Translations under genes and position numbers: made by a program | Shown: positions 45,597-55,542 of the stretch, one piece after another | Numbering within the stretch: the stretch's first letter is position 1 | Layout of the letters: the number at the start of each line of letters is the position of its first letter | Assembly: GCF_006546655.1 (NCBI RefSeq) | Contig: NZ_VIAQ01000019.1 | Span: 241,711 to 305,710 of the forward strand | Direction: 5' to 3' | DNA from: Methanolobus vulcani | GTDB lineage: Archaea > Halobacteriota > Methanosarcinia > Methanosarcinales > Methanosarcinaceae | DNA: 64,000 nucleotides | The notes under the pieces: generated by a model | Told to the model about the DNA's origin: nothing | Databases searched by the model: none | What the model saw: only the letters and a program-made list of their open reading frames with translations

Positions 45597-47252
45597 TCAA
45601 GCAAAAGCCGTTATCTGATCCCGCTCCTGCTTGATAGCAGAATAAAGGGCTTCCTTGCTCAGTGACATTGGATGATAGTAACTTCCATTGCTTTTCATTG
45701 CAACCTCCTTTGCAAGCATTGAACCGGTTGCACTGATATCAACAACAAGAATATTGACACGGTGGTCAGCTATCTGCTTGCAGACCTGCATGATCTCCCT
45801 CTTGATATTGCCACCAAGATGCAATGGAGAGTTTGCAGTACCATCTGTTACAAGGATCATAATCGGGACAGCAGACGGTTCTTTTTTCACTTCCCTGACA
45901 AGAGTATCAAGACCTCTTAATATCCCGGAAGCCATTGGAGTTGTTCCTCCGAACGGAACCTTTTCAAGATACCTTTTTGCAGCTTCAACAGACGAAGTGA
46001 ATGGCAGTACCAGCTCACCTGAACGACCACTGTATGTCACAAGTGATACTCTGTCCCTGCGCTGGTAAGCATCCTTCAGCAAAGCGAGAACGACACTTGT
46101 GGTGATCTGAACCTTGTCGCTCTCATCCATTGAACCGGATGTGTCAAAAACAATATTGATCAAGCTGGAAATACGTCTTCTTCTTACCTTTTCCCTTATG
46201 TCACCTTTCTTAATCTCAATCTTGCCATCCTTGGCATGATGAGCAGCCGCCCTTACAGTCGGAGCAATGGCAATATCAGTAATCTTCTCACCTGGCATCC
46301 TGTATCTTACATAACGTCCGCGCTTGCTCTTTGTGAGAACTTCCGCTCGCCTTCCTGATTTCAGCCTGCCTGCTGCAAGTCTCTTCTTCTGGGAATTGCG
46401 GGCGAAATCATTGAGGATCTTACCAACGGTCTTGTCCTCTTTCAGATCATCGAACAATTTGCTTGGTTCTGATTTAGTAACTCTTGACTCGTTCCCAAGC
46501 GCTTCCTCTAGTTCATCATGGCTAAGAATAGGAACATAGTCCTTTGGAGTGAGCTCCACACATACTTCAGGTTCATAAATACATATCTCCTCGGATTCAT
46601 TATGCTCAGCTTCAAAATGAACATCATCTTGAAGAGAAACTGGAGATTCAAATGGTAGTTTTTCTATGGGATTTTCGTCTTCAGGAAGAAACTGATCTTC
46701 CTGATTATCCAGATTTTCCATTTCAACCTGTGTATTATATGTTTCAACTTCCGGAGTATCCCCATCTTCAGCAGATCCCAGAATATCAGCGAAGATTGAT
46801 CTCTCGGGATCAATTTCCTGAGGGGTGGTATCTTCAGTAGCAGCGAATGTATGTTCTGGAATAATATCCTCTACAAGAGAACTGTCTGGCTCGGAAACAT
46901 CCGGAGCTAATATAATCGCATCATCAATTGATATCTTCGCCTGGGCATACCTGAATACATCTGCAATAGCTGAATCTGATGTTCCAATAAGTGGCTTGAA
47001 AAAGGTTTCAGGTTCGATAGACATGTAGTCTGAATCCGCAACTATGCAAACATCATCAATTTCCCCAGGTCTTATCTGTTCCATATTTGCATACAGGTTC
47101 TCGTAGATAAGATCAGTATCCTGTTTGGAAAATTCTGAAACGGAACATCGGGGAATACGCAGCCCAAGCACAGGATAACCTAGATACAACACTTTGATGC
47201 CATAATTGCGAGGAAGATTCCTGCGCAGGCGCTGAACAAGTTCATCGTCCAT
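45597..47252 (-). CDS. Mg-chelatase ChlD/BchD-like protein with VWA domain
   Basis: 551 residues from MDDELVQRL, preceded by AGAGGTG; the upstream ATG overlaps chlI. The first third is acidic and variable; the C-terminal 180 residues form a von Willebrand A domain with MIDAS motif FDTSGSMDESD and later LVTDGTANSP. Works with the AAA+ ChlI-like ATPase encoded just upstream. Methanogens make no chlorophyll; such pairs serve cobalt insertion with CobN or other AAA/VWA tasks. No CobN here. Confidence 0.85.
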   Translation of the reverse strand: MDDELVQRLRRNLPRNYGIKVLYLGYPVLGLRIPRCSVSEFSKQDTDLIYENLYANMEQIRPGEIDDVCIVADSDYMSIEPETFFKPLIGTSDSAIADVFRYAQAKISIDDAIILAPDVSEPDSSLVEDIIPEHTFAATEDTTPQEIDPERSIFADILGSAEDGDTPEVETYNTQVEMENLDNQEDQFLPEDENPIEKLPFESPVSLQDDVHFEAEHNESEEICIYEPEVCVELTPKDYVPILSHDELEEALGNESRVTKSEPSKLFDDLKEDKTVGKILNDFARNSQKKRLAAGRLKSGRRAEVLTKSKRGRYVRYRMPGEKITDIAIAPTVRAAAHHAKDGKIEIKKGDIREKVRRRRISSLINIVFDTSGSMDESDKVQITTSVVLALLKDAYQRRDRVSLVTYSGRSGELVLPFTSSVEAAKRYLEKVPFGGTTPMASGILRGLDTLVREVKKEPSAVPIMILVTDGTANSPLHLGGNIKREIMQVCKQIADHRVNILVVDISATGSMLAKEVAMKSNGSYYHPMSLSKEALYSAIKQERDQITAFA

Positions 47253-47265
47253 CCCCGCACCTCTT

Positions 47266-48393
47266 TCATACCTTGCCGTCAACAACTGCTCTTAGCTGGT
47301 CAACACTGAACTCTTCTTCCTCAAATGGCTTCTTACGCATCCTGTGTGGAAGCACCATTTCAGAAGCTTCGATAATATCATCATTTGTGATGCGTTCCCT
47401 GCCTTCATATGCTGCATTTGTCCTTGCGGCACGCTCGATCATGATATCCGCACGGTGTCCGTCCACATTAAAAGCAATACAAATCTCTGCAATTGTACGC
47501 AGGTTGTCCCTTGTGGTTGTAACACGTGGAAGCATCTGCATGGCTTTTACAATCTTTGAACGCAGTTTCTCCTGTTCTGCCTCGAACTCACGGATGAACT
47601 GTTTAGGTTCATCGTTGAACCTGTTACGTCTTTCTACGATTTCGATACGTTGCTCTACATCATAGATTCCAGTGACCTCTACCTGCAATGCAATTCTGTC
47701 AAGCAGTTGGGGACGAAGCTCACCTTCTTCAGGGTTCATACTTCCCACAATTATGAAATTTGCAGGATGGCTTACACTTACTCCTTCACGCTCAACGGTG
47801 TTGACACCCATTGCAGCAGCGTCCAGAAGTGCATCCACTACAAAATCGTCAAGCAGATTAATTTCATCAACATAAAGAATTCCGCGGTTTGCCTGGGCAA
47901 GAATACCCGGGTCAAATGCCTGCACTCCCTGACGCACAGCCTTTTCAATATCAAGACTGCCTACAACCCTGTCCTCTGTTGCACCCACAGGAAGGTCCAC
48001 AACCCTCATCTGGCGCCTGCCAATGTGCATAGTACCTTTGCGTTTCTTTTCCTGACATTCCCAGCAGAACTTTTCAGGATCGTTGGGGTCACAATTAAAC
48101 TTACAACCCTCTACCGTTTCGATCTCAGGCAATATTTCAGCAATGCCTCTTACTGCAGTTGACTTTGCAGTGCCTTTCTGACCTCGTATCAGAACGCCAC
48201 CAATAGACGGGTTGATAGTGTTAAGAATGAGTGCACGGAGCATTTTTTCCTGTCCGACTATTCCAGCAATCGGATAGAGAACCCTTTCTGTCCTTGTAGC
48301 CTGTCTGGCAATGTCCTCCAGATATTCTGACGGAGACTCATTTTCCACTACTTTAGGAACTTCTGTTATTGTCCCTATAATACTTGAACTCAT
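47266..48393 (-). CDS. Mg-chelatase ChlI/BchI-like AAA+ ATPase
   Basis: 375 residues. Walker [10 protein letters not shown], Walker [14 protein letters not shown] and sensor motif [19 protein letters not shown] are typical of BchI. A Cys set in [21 protein letters not shown] may bind metal; this insert is usual for the ChlI group found with VWA partners. Motor subunit of a chelatase-type complex; 13 bases separate its stop from the VWA gene start, so they are one operon. Confidence 0.92.
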   Translation of the reverse strand: MSSSIIGTITEVPKVVENESPSEYLEDIARQATRTERVLYPIAGIVGQEKMLRALILNTINPSIGGVLIRGQKGTAKSTAVRGIAEILPEIETVEGCKFNCDPNDPEKFCWECQEKKRKGTMHIGRRQMRVVDLPVGATEDRVVGSLDIEKAVRQGVQAFDPGILAQANRGILYVDEINLLDDFVVDALLDAAAMGVNTVEREGVSVSHPANFIIVGSMNPEEGELRPQLLDRIALQVEVTGIYDVEQRIEIVERRNRFNDEPKQFIREFEAEQEKLRSKIVKAMQMLPRVTTTRDNLRTIAEICIAFNVDGHRADIMIERAARTNAAYEGRERITNDDIIEASEMVLPHRMRKKPFEEEEFSVDQLRAVVDGKV

Positions 48394-48460
48394 ATTATCG
48401 CCTTCCCAGCATGTAATTTTGATTTTTGATTTTTTTATTGCTTAATAGTGTTCCTTAGCC

Positions 48461-48868
48461 TCACAGATACCTCAGAATTATCGCAGATATGAGAGCCATA
48501 AAGAGAAGAATAAGTCCTCCCATGAAGAATCCGAACACGATTTTCGTGTGTACCTTCTTTTCTGCATTTTTTGCCATCCCATTGAGCTCATAGAGAGAAA
48601 ATGTAGAATTCAGGAGGAAAAGAATGGCTGAAAGAAGTAGCAGTGAACCTGCAACCAGAATGTATTCTGCTGTCCATGTCAGCGCCTTGGCGTTCAGAAG
48701 GTCAATAAAAAAATCTTTTCCATGTCTCACGTATGAAGCGGTTATCCACATCATAGTGTAAGCGATCTCTGCCGCGGCCATTATCATCGAGCACAAAGCA
48801 CTCGTCATAAGCGTGACCATCATCCCTATGTCAGGGATCTTCAAATCTATTTTCCATTCATCACCCAC
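48461..48868 (-). CDS. Hypothetical membrane protein
   Basis: 135 residues with three hydrophobic helices (MVTLMTSALCSMIMAAAEIAYTM, EYILVAGSLLLLSAILFLL, VFGFFMGGLILLFMALISAI). No motif or family recognised. It lies 67 bases before chlI on the same strand and could share its transcript. Confidence 0.6.
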   Translation of the reverse strand: MGDEWKIDLKIPDIGMMVTLMTSALCSMIMAAAEIAYTMMWITASYVRHGKDFFIDLLNAKALTWTAEYILVAGSLLLLSAILFLLNSTFSLYELNGMAKNAEKKVHTKIVFGFFMGGLILLFMALISAIILRYL

Positions 48869-49024
48869 AATTTCACCTTAATAGTATGTTTTGTTGGTAT
48901 GCCCTCTAGTTGGAGATATGGAATATATGCAGTATAATAATAAAAATATACTTATTAAAATGATTATAATTTGAAATTAAATAAAAAAAGAAGTATGCAG
49001 AACAAATGACTGTTTCTGCATTAT

Positions 49025-49936
49025 TTAAAACAGTTTCAACACTGTTTCAGCGAGATTCCTGCTTATATCCACAGTCTTCATCAAAGTATCAGTTTTTGAA
49101 ACACTGCACCCTAGTTCACTAAAACGTCCAACATCAATAGAGTCAAGCTCATCGATTATCAAATGATCAAGAAAATCAGAATAGTATGAAGCAACACCAT
49201 ATGAAGAAACTTCAATACCTCTTGCAGTCATGAGTTTACCTGCCGGTCCGCTTACGGGTTCTGTTCCGATAATAGGACTGACTGCAATCACTTTTTTCTC
49301 ATTCAGAATATCCCTCATTCCGGGAAGCTCGATTATTGGCCCGATACTTGTTATCGGATTACTTGGACCAATCAGAACATAATCTTCCCTTTCAAGAGCC
49401 TCTATTACAGCCGGGGAGATGTTTGCTTTTTCAATACCTTCCTGACATACTTCCAGAACCTCGGACTCACCATGTTTGCCAATCCAGAAATCCTGGAAAT
49501 GCATCTTTCCTTCCGGTGTGTTTATCATACTTGAAACGGGATCATCGGACATAGGGAAAACACTTGCCTTTACACCAAATGATTTTGACAGACCAATTGT
49601 TGCCTCGGTAAGAGTAAGGCCGCTTCGTATCAGATCAGAACGTATTATGTTGGTTGCACGGTCAATATCACCAAGCATCATTACCTCATCGTATCCCAAG
49701 TCCTTCATAGCCTCATGGGTTCGATATGTATCATTCTTCACACCCCACCACTTTGAAGTGTCAAGCCTGCCTGAAAGCAGGTAGAGAACAGTATCAATAT
49801 CTGGTGTGACCAGATTTCCTGAAACCCATAGATCTTCCGCAGTATTTACCACAACGGTGATCTTTTCTTCAGGGTAAACTTCCCGAAGTCCGTTCAATAA
49901 TTTAGGTGTGCCTGTGCCGCCTGAAAAAATAATCAT
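49025..49936 (-). CDS. cofD: 2-phospho-L-lactate transferase (coenzyme F420 synthesis)
   Basis: 303 residues. N-terminal MIIFSGGTGTPKLLNGL, then VVNTAEDLWVSGNLVTPDIDTVLYLLSGRLD, the CofD signature; IGPSNPITSIGPI nearer the C-terminus. It joins the lactyl-phosphate group to Fo to give F420-0. Cytoplasmic, single gene, divergent from the HD-domain gene with only 56 bases between. Confidence 0.95.
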   Translation of the reverse strand: MIIFSGGTGTPKLLNGLREVYPEEKITVVVNTAEDLWVSGNLVTPDIDTVLYLLSGRLDTSKWWGVKNDTYRTHEAMKDLGYDEVMMLGDIDRATNIIRSDLIRSGLTLTEATIGLSKSFGVKASVFPMSDDPVSSMINTPEGKMHFQDFWIGKHGESEVLEVCQEGIEKANISPAVIEALEREDYVLIGPSNPITSIGPIIELPGMRDILNEKKVIAVSPIIGTEPVSGPAGKLMTARGIEVSSYGVASYYSDFLDHLIIDELDSIDVGRFSELGCSVSKTDTLMKTVDISRNLAETVLKLF

Positions 49937-49992
49937 ATTTGTCCATCCTCTTTATCGGAATATCATTATAAGATGAAGCGTATTTAAAATAT

Positions 49993-51195
49993 ATGAAAGT
50001 CATCCGTGATCCTATACATGGATATATTGAGCTTGACCCGCTCACGTTATCGATAATCGATTCACCGCAGATGCAGAGACTGAGAAGACTGAGCCAGCTT
50101 GGCCTTTCAAACCTTGTTTATCCCGGAGCCAACCATTCACGTTTTGAGCATTGTCTGGGAGTAATGCATCTTGCCACCATGCTGACCGGAAAAATAGATT
50201 CTGTCACAGATGATGAAAAAAAGGAACTCAGGGTTGCTGCTCTTCTCCATGATGTCGGACACGGGCCTTATTCACACGTAACAGAAAACCTTACAAAACT
50301 TTACACTAGAAAGCACCATGAGGATGTTCGTGAGATTCTCAAAAAAGGTGAACTGGGAGAGATTCTCAGTGATAATGGCCTGAACCCCGCAACTATTGAG
50401 GATCACATACAGGGAAAAACAGACATAGGAAAAATACTCAACAGCGAGATCGATGTAGACAGAATGGATTATCTTGTGAGGGATTCACATTATACGGGTG
50501 TTGCTTTTGGTCTGGTAGATCATGTAAGGCTTATTAATGAGATGAAGTTTTACGAGAACAATCTGGTAGTGAACGCCGGCGGCGTCAAGGCAGCAGAATC
50601 ACTTCTGGTATCCAGATTCCTGATGCATCCATCGGTTTATTATCATCATGTTTCAAGAATAGCTGAAACAATGTTCACAAGAGCGGTTGATGATCTGATC
50701 CAGAAAAGATCACTCAATCCTTTTGATCTAAGGAAGATGGATGACTCCATGCTGCTGGAAATGATACGCAACGATGATGGTTATGCGGGTGAGCTAGCAC
50801 AGAGACTTGATAACAGGAAACTCTACAAGAGAGCACTGTATATCGGATTTGATGAAGTCGGCGAAGGAGTTCTAAAACACCGGAAAAACATCAAAAGAGT
50901 GGAAGCTGAGATTGCGGCAGAAGTTGGGATTGAGCCTGAGTCTGTGCTCATTGATATCCCCAGAAATCCGGAAATTGCTGAAATGAAAGCTCTCGTGAAA
51001 GTTAATAACAGAATGCTTAGGCTTGACGAGGTATCTCATGTCGTTGCCACCCTGGAACAGGCACACCGTGACAACTGGAAAATGGGAGTTTATACTCCAA
51101 CCGAATACAGGGAAGCTGTTGGAAAGGCGGCCAGAAACTTCTTTGAAGTTAAAAGAACCACAAAACAGTTCCGCCTGACAGAAATCGAGGAATAA
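49993..51195 (+). CDS. HD-domain phosphohydrolase
   Basis: 400 residues. N-terminal VIRDPIHGYIELDPL, then SRFEHCLGVMHLA and the metal site ALLHDVGHGPYSH with a distal DVDRMDYLVRDS. This arrangement is the dNTPase/YdhJ-like HD family (SAMHD1-related); nucleotide triphosphate hydrolysis is a reasonable guess. First of four closely packed genes (HD, DUF2111, UbiX, permease). Confidence 0.9.
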   Translation: MKVIRDPIHGYIELDPLTLSIIDSPQMQRLRRLSQLGLSNLVYPGANHSRFEHCLGVMHLATMLTGKIDSVTDDEKKELRVAALLHDVGHGPYSHVTENLTKLYTRKHHEDVREILKKGELGEILSDNGLNPATIEDHIQGKTDIGKILNSEIDVDRMDYLVRDSHYTGVAFGLVDHVRLINEMKFYENNLVVNAGGVKAAESLLVSRFLMHPSVYYHHVSRIAETMFTRAVDDLIQKRSLNPFDLRKMDDSMLLEMIRNDDGYAGELAQRLDNRKLYKRALYIGFDEVGEGVLKHRKNIKRVEAEIAAEVGIEPESVLIDIPRNPEIAEMKALVKVNNRMLRLDEVSHVVATLEQAHRDNWKMGVYTPTEYREAVGKAARNFFEVKRTTKQFRLTEIEE

Positions 51196-51196
51196 T

Positions 51197-51547
51197 ATGC
51201 AGGAAATCAGGAAGATTGTGGCAGGTATCAGCCTTGTGCTTGAATGGAAAAAGACCGGAGAGGATTATGTTGCCAGTCTTACCGGTGGTGACGAGCATGT
51301 GGGAGCAGTCGGAGTTGGATTCTACGATAAAGAATCAAACCGGGCATCTTCATCTGTGATTACAACACCCGGACACAGGGAAACTGAGATCGCACTGAAC
51401 GGTGCAAAGGTATTCAGCAAAGCCTGTAAATCAACTTCCGTATTCATCGTTGGTATTCATCTTGATAATATTACACTTGATGAAATTAAGGAGATAGTTT
51501 CTGCATCTGAGGAAATGATTAGTGAGCTTGCTGTAATTATAGGATAG
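51197..51547 (+). CDS. DUF2111 protein
   Basis: 116 residues, starting one base after the preceding stop. The text IRKIVAGISLVLEWKKTGEDYVASLTGGDEHVGAVGVG resembles the methanogen family DUF2111, whose role is not known. Soluble, no Cys cluster. Confidence 0.75.
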   Translation: MQEIRKIVAGISLVLEWKKTGEDYVASLTGGDEHVGAVGVGFYDKESNRASSSVITTPGHRETEIALNGAKVFSKACKSTSVFIVGIHLDNITLDEIKEIVSASEEMISELAVIIG

Positions 51548-51560
51548 AAGAGGGATTCTA

Positions 51561-52112
51561 ATGGAAGTAGTAATAGGTATCAGTGGAGCTTCAGGTTCTG
51601 CGTATGGAGTCAGGTTGCTGGAAATTCTTGCAAAAACAGATATTTTTACTCATCTTGTCATGACAAAAGCTGCAAAACAGATACTTGAGATAGAGACCGA
51701 TTACGAGTTATCCTATGTAGAAGACCTGGCAGATGCAGTCTATGATGAAAATGATTTTACAGCACCAATTGCAAGCGGCTCCCACAGGTTCTACGGGATG
51801 ATAATCGCCCCATGCAGCATGAAAACACTTGGGGAAATAGCAGGTGGAATGTCCGATAACCTGCTTGGCAGAGTGGCTGATGTTTGCCTCAAAGAGAGAA
51901 GAAAATTGGTGCTTATGCCACGTGAAACACCCCTTAACCAGATTCATCTGGAGAACATGCTGAGACTTGAGAGAGCCGGCGGAATAATTTTGCCAGCGTG
52001 CCCGGGTTTTTATTCCAAACCACAGACAATTGATGATCTTGTAAATTCAATGGCAGGTCGCGCACTTGACTTGATAGATATTGAAAACGACGTTTACAAA
52101 CGCTGGGAGTGA
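51561..52112 (+). CDS. ubiX: UbiX-family flavin prenyltransferase
   Basis: 183 residues. Typical blocks: VVIGISGASGSAYGVRLLEIL, IIAPCSMKTLGEIAGGMSDNLLGRVADVCLKERRKLVLMPRETPL. It attaches dimethylallyl phosphate to FMN to make the prenylated flavin of UbiD decarboxylases; no ubiD is in this window. RBS AGAGGGA before the ATG. Confidence 0.93.
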   Translation: MEVVIGISGASGSAYGVRLLEILAKTDIFTHLVMTKAAKQILEIETDYELSYVEDLADAVYDENDFTAPIASGSHRFYGMIIAPCSMKTLGEIAGGMSDNLLGRVADVCLKERRKLVLMPRETPLNQIHLENMLRLERAGGIILPACPGFYSKPQTIDDLVNSMAGRALDLIDIENDVYKRWE

Positions 52113-52113
52113 A

Positions 52114-52887
52114 ATGGCACTTTCAGGGAAAAGACTCTGCCTGAACACAGTGTTTACCCTGTGGCTGCGGGAAATGTTGCGCTATAAGCGCTCACGTTCA
52201 AGGATAATAGGTTCCCTTGCAACGCCACTCTTTTTTCTTGTGATAATGGGTTCTGCACTGGGAAGTACCATGACCCTTCGCAGCGGCAGGTATATTGATT
52301 ACATGGCTCCCGGAATCATAGGAATGTCAATTCTCTTCGCATCGCTTATGGGTGGAATCTCCATCATATGGGACAGGGAATTCGGCTTCCTTAAAGAGAT
52401 TCTTGTAGCGCCTGTAAGCCGTTTTTACACAGCTCTTGGAAAAGCCGCAGGTGGAGTTACAACTGCGATGGTGCAGGGCACATTGCTCATGGTCATCAGC
52501 GGAATTATCGGAATAGAATATGTATCTATATGGAGAGAACTTCTATGCATACCGATAATGTTCACAATGGGACTGGGATTCATTGGTCTTGGTATTACAC
52601 TTGCTTCAAAAATAGAATCACATGAAGGATTCCAGATGATGATGACGTTCATCACATTTCCAACCATTATGACCAGCACTGCATTTTACCCGATGGAGAA
52701 TCTTCCAGGCTGGTTGAGCATACCCGTGCATCTGAATCCGCTTACTTATGGTGTGGAGGCACTGAGGTGGATGCTGCTTGATGCTTCCGATGTGCCTATC
52801 ACCCTGTCACTTGGAGTAATCACTGCTTTTGCACTTATCATGATGACAATTGGAAGCCGGGCTTTTGACAGCGCAGTTGACCAGTGA
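52114..52887 (+). CDS. ABC-2 type transporter permease
   Basis: 257 residues, ATG one base after the ubiX stop. Six hydrophobic segments; RIIGSLATPLFFLVIMGSALG and the C-terminal FYPMENLPGWLSIPVHLNPLTYGVEALRWM match DrrB-like ABC-2 permeases of drug or lipid export. Its ATPase partner is not next to it, which is uncommon. Confidence 0.88.
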   Translation: MALSGKRLCLNTVFTLWLREMLRYKRSRSRIIGSLATPLFFLVIMGSALGSTMTLRSGRYIDYMAPGIIGMSILFASLMGGISIIWDREFGFLKEILVAPVSRFYTALGKAAGGVTTAMVQGTLLMVISGIIGIEYVSIWRELLCIPIMFTMGLGFIGLGITLASKIESHEGFQMMMTFITFPTIMTSTAFYPMENLPGWLSIPVHLNPLTYGVEALRWMLLDASDVPITLSLGVITAFALIMMTIGSRAFDSAVDQ

Positions 52888-53071
52888 GGAAGTTGATATC
52901 ATTGGGCGCTTGCCCGCATAGTTTTGAAGCTAAAAAATCTAAAAACTGATAGATATGATAGAATTCCGTGTTTCTGGATTATAAACCTCGTGAGAAAAAG
53001 ATGTGAGTATTTATACTCAGCCTTCTGCACCCTATAGCATTTTCCATATTAGCACGGTTATCACGAAACCT

Positions 53072-53080
53072 TTTTATACA
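53072..53080 (+). promoter_or_regulatory. TATA box for tRNA-Pro
   Basis: TTTTATACA lies about 43 bases before the mature tRNA start. Confidence 0.45.
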
Positions 53081-53118
53081 ATATATGCTATGTGAGAGCT
53101 ACCCTTCTGAATCTGATT

Positions 53119-53196
53119 GGGATAGTAGGGTAGCTTGGTCCATCCTCGAGCGTTTGGGACGCTTGGACTGCGGTTCAAATCCGCGCTATCCCACCA
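53119..53196 (+). tRNA. tRNA-Pro (anticodon UGG), CCA encoded
   Basis: Acceptor GGGATAG pairs with CTATCCC; anticodon stem GAGCG/CGCTT encloses TTTGGGA, giving UGG; T arm GGTTCAAATCC. Discriminator A followed by an encoded CCA. Confidence 0.95.
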
Positions 53197-53323
53197 GAAC
53201 TTTTTACAACTTTCAAAGTGTCGTTTCTGATTCTGTTCCTACTATTGTTCTGTGACCGTTAGCTTAGTCTTTTTGTCCTTACAGGATTAGTTTTATAATA
53301 TATCCGTCGGGAATAATGTTCCC

Positions 53324-53605
53324 ATGGCAAACGTTACAGTGAAACTATTTGCAAATCTCAGAGAGATTGCACAAACTTCTTCTTTATCACTTACAGGAGA
53401 ATCTGTAAAAGATGTGCTCCTTTCACTTACAGAACAATATCCTGCTCTTAAAGAACTCGTAATTGAGGAAGGAGGCGATGTAAAACTTTGTGGATACATC
53501 AATGTATTCCTGAACGGAAACAACATCAAGCACATGGAAGGACTGGATACTATCCTGAATGATGACGATGAACTGGGAATATTCCCACCGGTATCCGGCG
53601 GTTAA
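53324..53605 (+). CDS. moaD: MoaD/ThiS-like ubiquitin-fold sulfur carrier
   Basis: 93 residues, ending VSGG, the diglycine tail used for thiocarboxylate formation. VTVKLFANLREIA at the N-terminus and DDELGIFPPVSGG at the end are MoaD-like. Supplies sulfur for molybdopterin; SAMP-type protein tagging in archaea uses the same fold, so a double role is possible. 21 bases ahead of moeA. Confidence 0.9.
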   Translation: MANVTVKLFANLREIAQTSSLSLTGESVKDVLLSLTEQYPALKELVIEEGGDVKLCGYINVFLNGNNIKHMEGLDTILNDDDELGIFPPVSGG

Positions 53606-53626
53606 ACTGATAACAGAGGGACTTGA

Positions 53627-54811
53627 ATGATATTCAGAGAACGAACAGATGTCTCAGAGGCAAAGGAAATGTTCCTGGCCGGTATAAGCGGAATTGACAG
53701 AACAGAAGTACTGCCTGCAAGGTCTGCAATCGGAAGAGTGCTTGCTACAAGCATACTTGCACCACGTAACGTCCCTCATTACAGACGTTCTGCAATGGAT
53801 GGATTTGCAGTAAGATCTGTAGACCTCATTGGTGCATCCCCAACAAACCCCGTCATGCTCCAGATATCCGATGAGATAATGGAAGGAACCTGTACTCCAG
53901 TGAACACTGGAGATTACGTGCCTGATGACGCAGATGCAGTCCTGATGATGGAAGATACCATTTCCATCGGAGATATGATAGAGATTAAGGCACAGGTGCA
54001 TCCCGGAAAGAACGTTGGTGAGATCGGTGAGGATGTCAGGAAGAATGAGATAATATTCAACAAAAGCCACATCCTCAGACCTTGTGACATTGCAGTTCTC
54101 GCATCTCTTGGAATCGGTGAAGTCAAAGTCTATTCAAAACCTGTTGTTGCAATCATCCCTACCGGCAATGACCTGCTCCCGCTTCCGGGAGATGAAGAAC
54201 CTGCACCCGGCAAAACACTCGACATTAACAGCCTCATGATAGGAGAATATGTTGAGAAATGGGGAGGAAATGCAAGATATTGCGACATCGTCCCTGAAGA
54301 TGAGAATCTCATCGAAAAAGCTATCAAGGCAAATCTCGACACAGACATGATAGTAGTTTCAGGTGGAACTTCTGTTGGAGACAGGGATTTTGTCCCGGCG
54401 GTGGTTGAGAAACTGGGAAAGAAACTGGTTCATGGAGTAGGACTCAGCCCTGGAAAACCGACTGCACTTGGAATTGTTGAAAATGTCCCTGTACTATGTA
54501 TGCCCGGATATCCGGCAGCAGGACTTGTGGCACTTTTTGCTTTTGGTAAACCGGCACTAAGAAAAGCTGGAAATATACCTGATATACCTGACACAACCGT
54601 GAAAGCCACATTAAGCGGGAAAATACTCTCAAGAGAAGGCTATGTCAGCTACGCAAGGGTAATACTTGAAGGAGACATCGCCCATCCGCTAATGACAGCA
54701 GGTGCCGGAATACTGAGTTCCATTGCAAAATCCGATGGCTTTGTTATCATCCCGGAAAATGTGGAAGGGTGCGAAGAAGGAAGCGAAGTGGACGTAGTGT
54801 TAATTGAATAG
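53627..54811 (+). CDS. moeA: Molybdopterin molybdenumtransferase MoeA
   Basis: 394 residues. SAMDGFAVRS, GTSVGDRDF, GVGLSPGKPTALGIVENVPVLCMPGYP and the C-terminal beta domain are standard. Inserts molybdate or tungstate into MPT-AMP for formylmethanofuran dehydrogenase and similar enzymes. The end overlaps the start of crcB1. Confidence 0.95.
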   Translation: MIFRERTDVSEAKEMFLAGISGIDRTEVLPARSAIGRVLATSILAPRNVPHYRRSAMDGFAVRSVDLIGASPTNPVMLQISDEIMEGTCTPVNTGDYVPDDADAVLMMEDTISIGDMIEIKAQVHPGKNVGEIGEDVRKNEIIFNKSHILRPCDIAVLASLGIGEVKVYSKPVVAIIPTGNDLLPLPGDEEPAPGKTLDINSLMIGEYVEKWGGNARYCDIVPEDENLIEKAIKANLDTDMIVVSGGTSVGDRDFVPAVVEKLGKKLVHGVGLSPGKPTALGIVENVPVLCMPGYPAAGLVALFAFGKPALRKAGNIPDIPDTTVKATLSGKILSREGYVSYARVILEGDIAHPLMTAGAGILSSIAKSDGFVIIPENVEGCEEGSEVDVVLIE

Positions 54812-55202
54812 TGATTATCTGAAAAACCAGGGCTCAGAACTACTCACAATTGGCATGGGAGGGTTCTTTGGAGCAATATCGAGATTTCTTATTGCAGGAT
54901 ACTTTACTTCTGCATCCGGAACGCTTGTGGTAAATGTACTTGGGAGCATACTGCTCGGTTTTCTCATGTACAGCTCCGAGTACCTTGGTATTATATCCCC
55001 AAGAACACGTATGTTTTTGGGAATTGGATTTTGCGGATCACTTACAACCTTTTCAACATTCATGGTTCAGACTTTTCAGATGCAACTGTCTGAAGCCGCA
55101 TTCAACATACTTGCCAGTCTTGTTTTGACACTCGCCGGAGTTTTCACCGGCAGAGCACTGGTAATCTATTTAGTAAAAAGGAGGGAAGGAACTGGCATAT
55201 GA
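54804..55202 (+). CDS. crcB: Fluoride exporter CrcB/Fluc, subunit 1
   Basis: 132 residues with four membrane helices. GMGGFFGAISRFLIAGYF, LVVNVLGSILLGFLMY and GFCGSLTTFSTFMVQTFQM are the Fluc motifs (Asn of the pore and the FSTF Phe box). TTG start overlapping the moeA stop; no ATG is available before the first helix. Probably forms a heterodimer with the next gene. Confidence 0.9.
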   Translation: MNSDYLKNQGSELLTIGMGGFFGAISRFLIAGYFTSASGTLVVNVLGSILLGFLMYSSEYLGIISPRTRMFLGIGFCGSLTTFSTFMVQTFQMQLSEAAFNILASLVLTLAGVFTGRALVIYLVKRREGTGI

Positions 55203-55542
55203 AATCCTTCTCGTAGGGATCGGAGGTTTTATCGGTGCCAACCTCAGATACCTTGTTTCCGGAGTAATTCCAAGAATAAATGAGATTCCTGCCGGAACGC
55301 TTGCAGTAAATGCCATTGGCAGCTTCGTACTTGCAACATTGACATTCACTTCTTTGGAAGGATCACTGCGTTATATGGTAAGTGTAGGAATGCTTGGATC
55401 ATTCACAACATTCTCAACCTTTGCATACGAGAGCTTCAGGCTTTTGGATGAGGGTGAGAACAAACATTTCCTTTTGAATATCGGACTTAACCTTTCTTTA
55501 TGTCTTCTTGCAGTGTTTTTAGCACATATTCTTATCAGATGA
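55192..55542 (+). CDS. crcB: Fluoride exporter CrcB/Fluc, subunit 2 (CTG start)
   Basis: 116 residues. The frame reads L/M-AYEILLVGIGGFIGANLRYL at the N-terminus, then AVNAIGSFVL and GSFTTFSTFAYESF, a complete Fluc subunit. No ATG, GTG or TTG exists between the upstream in-frame stop (55174) and the first helix; the only near-start is CTG at 55192, seven bases after GGAGGG. It overlaps the crcB1 end by 11 bases. Starting at the TTG at 55339 would remove half the protein. Confidence 0.85.
   Translation: MAYEILLVGIGGFIGANLRYLVSGVIPRINEIPAGTLAVNAIGSFVLATLTFTSLEGSLRYMVSVGMLGSFTTFSTFAYESFRLLDEGENKHFLLNIGLNLSLCLLAVFLAHILIR

Noticed and set aside
45597..48393. ChlI/ChlD pair as evidence of chlorophyll synthesis
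   Set aside because: Methanogens lack that pathway; the AAA+/VWA pair is common in archaea for other metal or remodelling work.
52114..52887. Complete ABC exporter
   Set aside because: Only the permease is present; the soluble ABC ATPase at 5369 is 46 kb away and in another operon, so pairing them is not justified.
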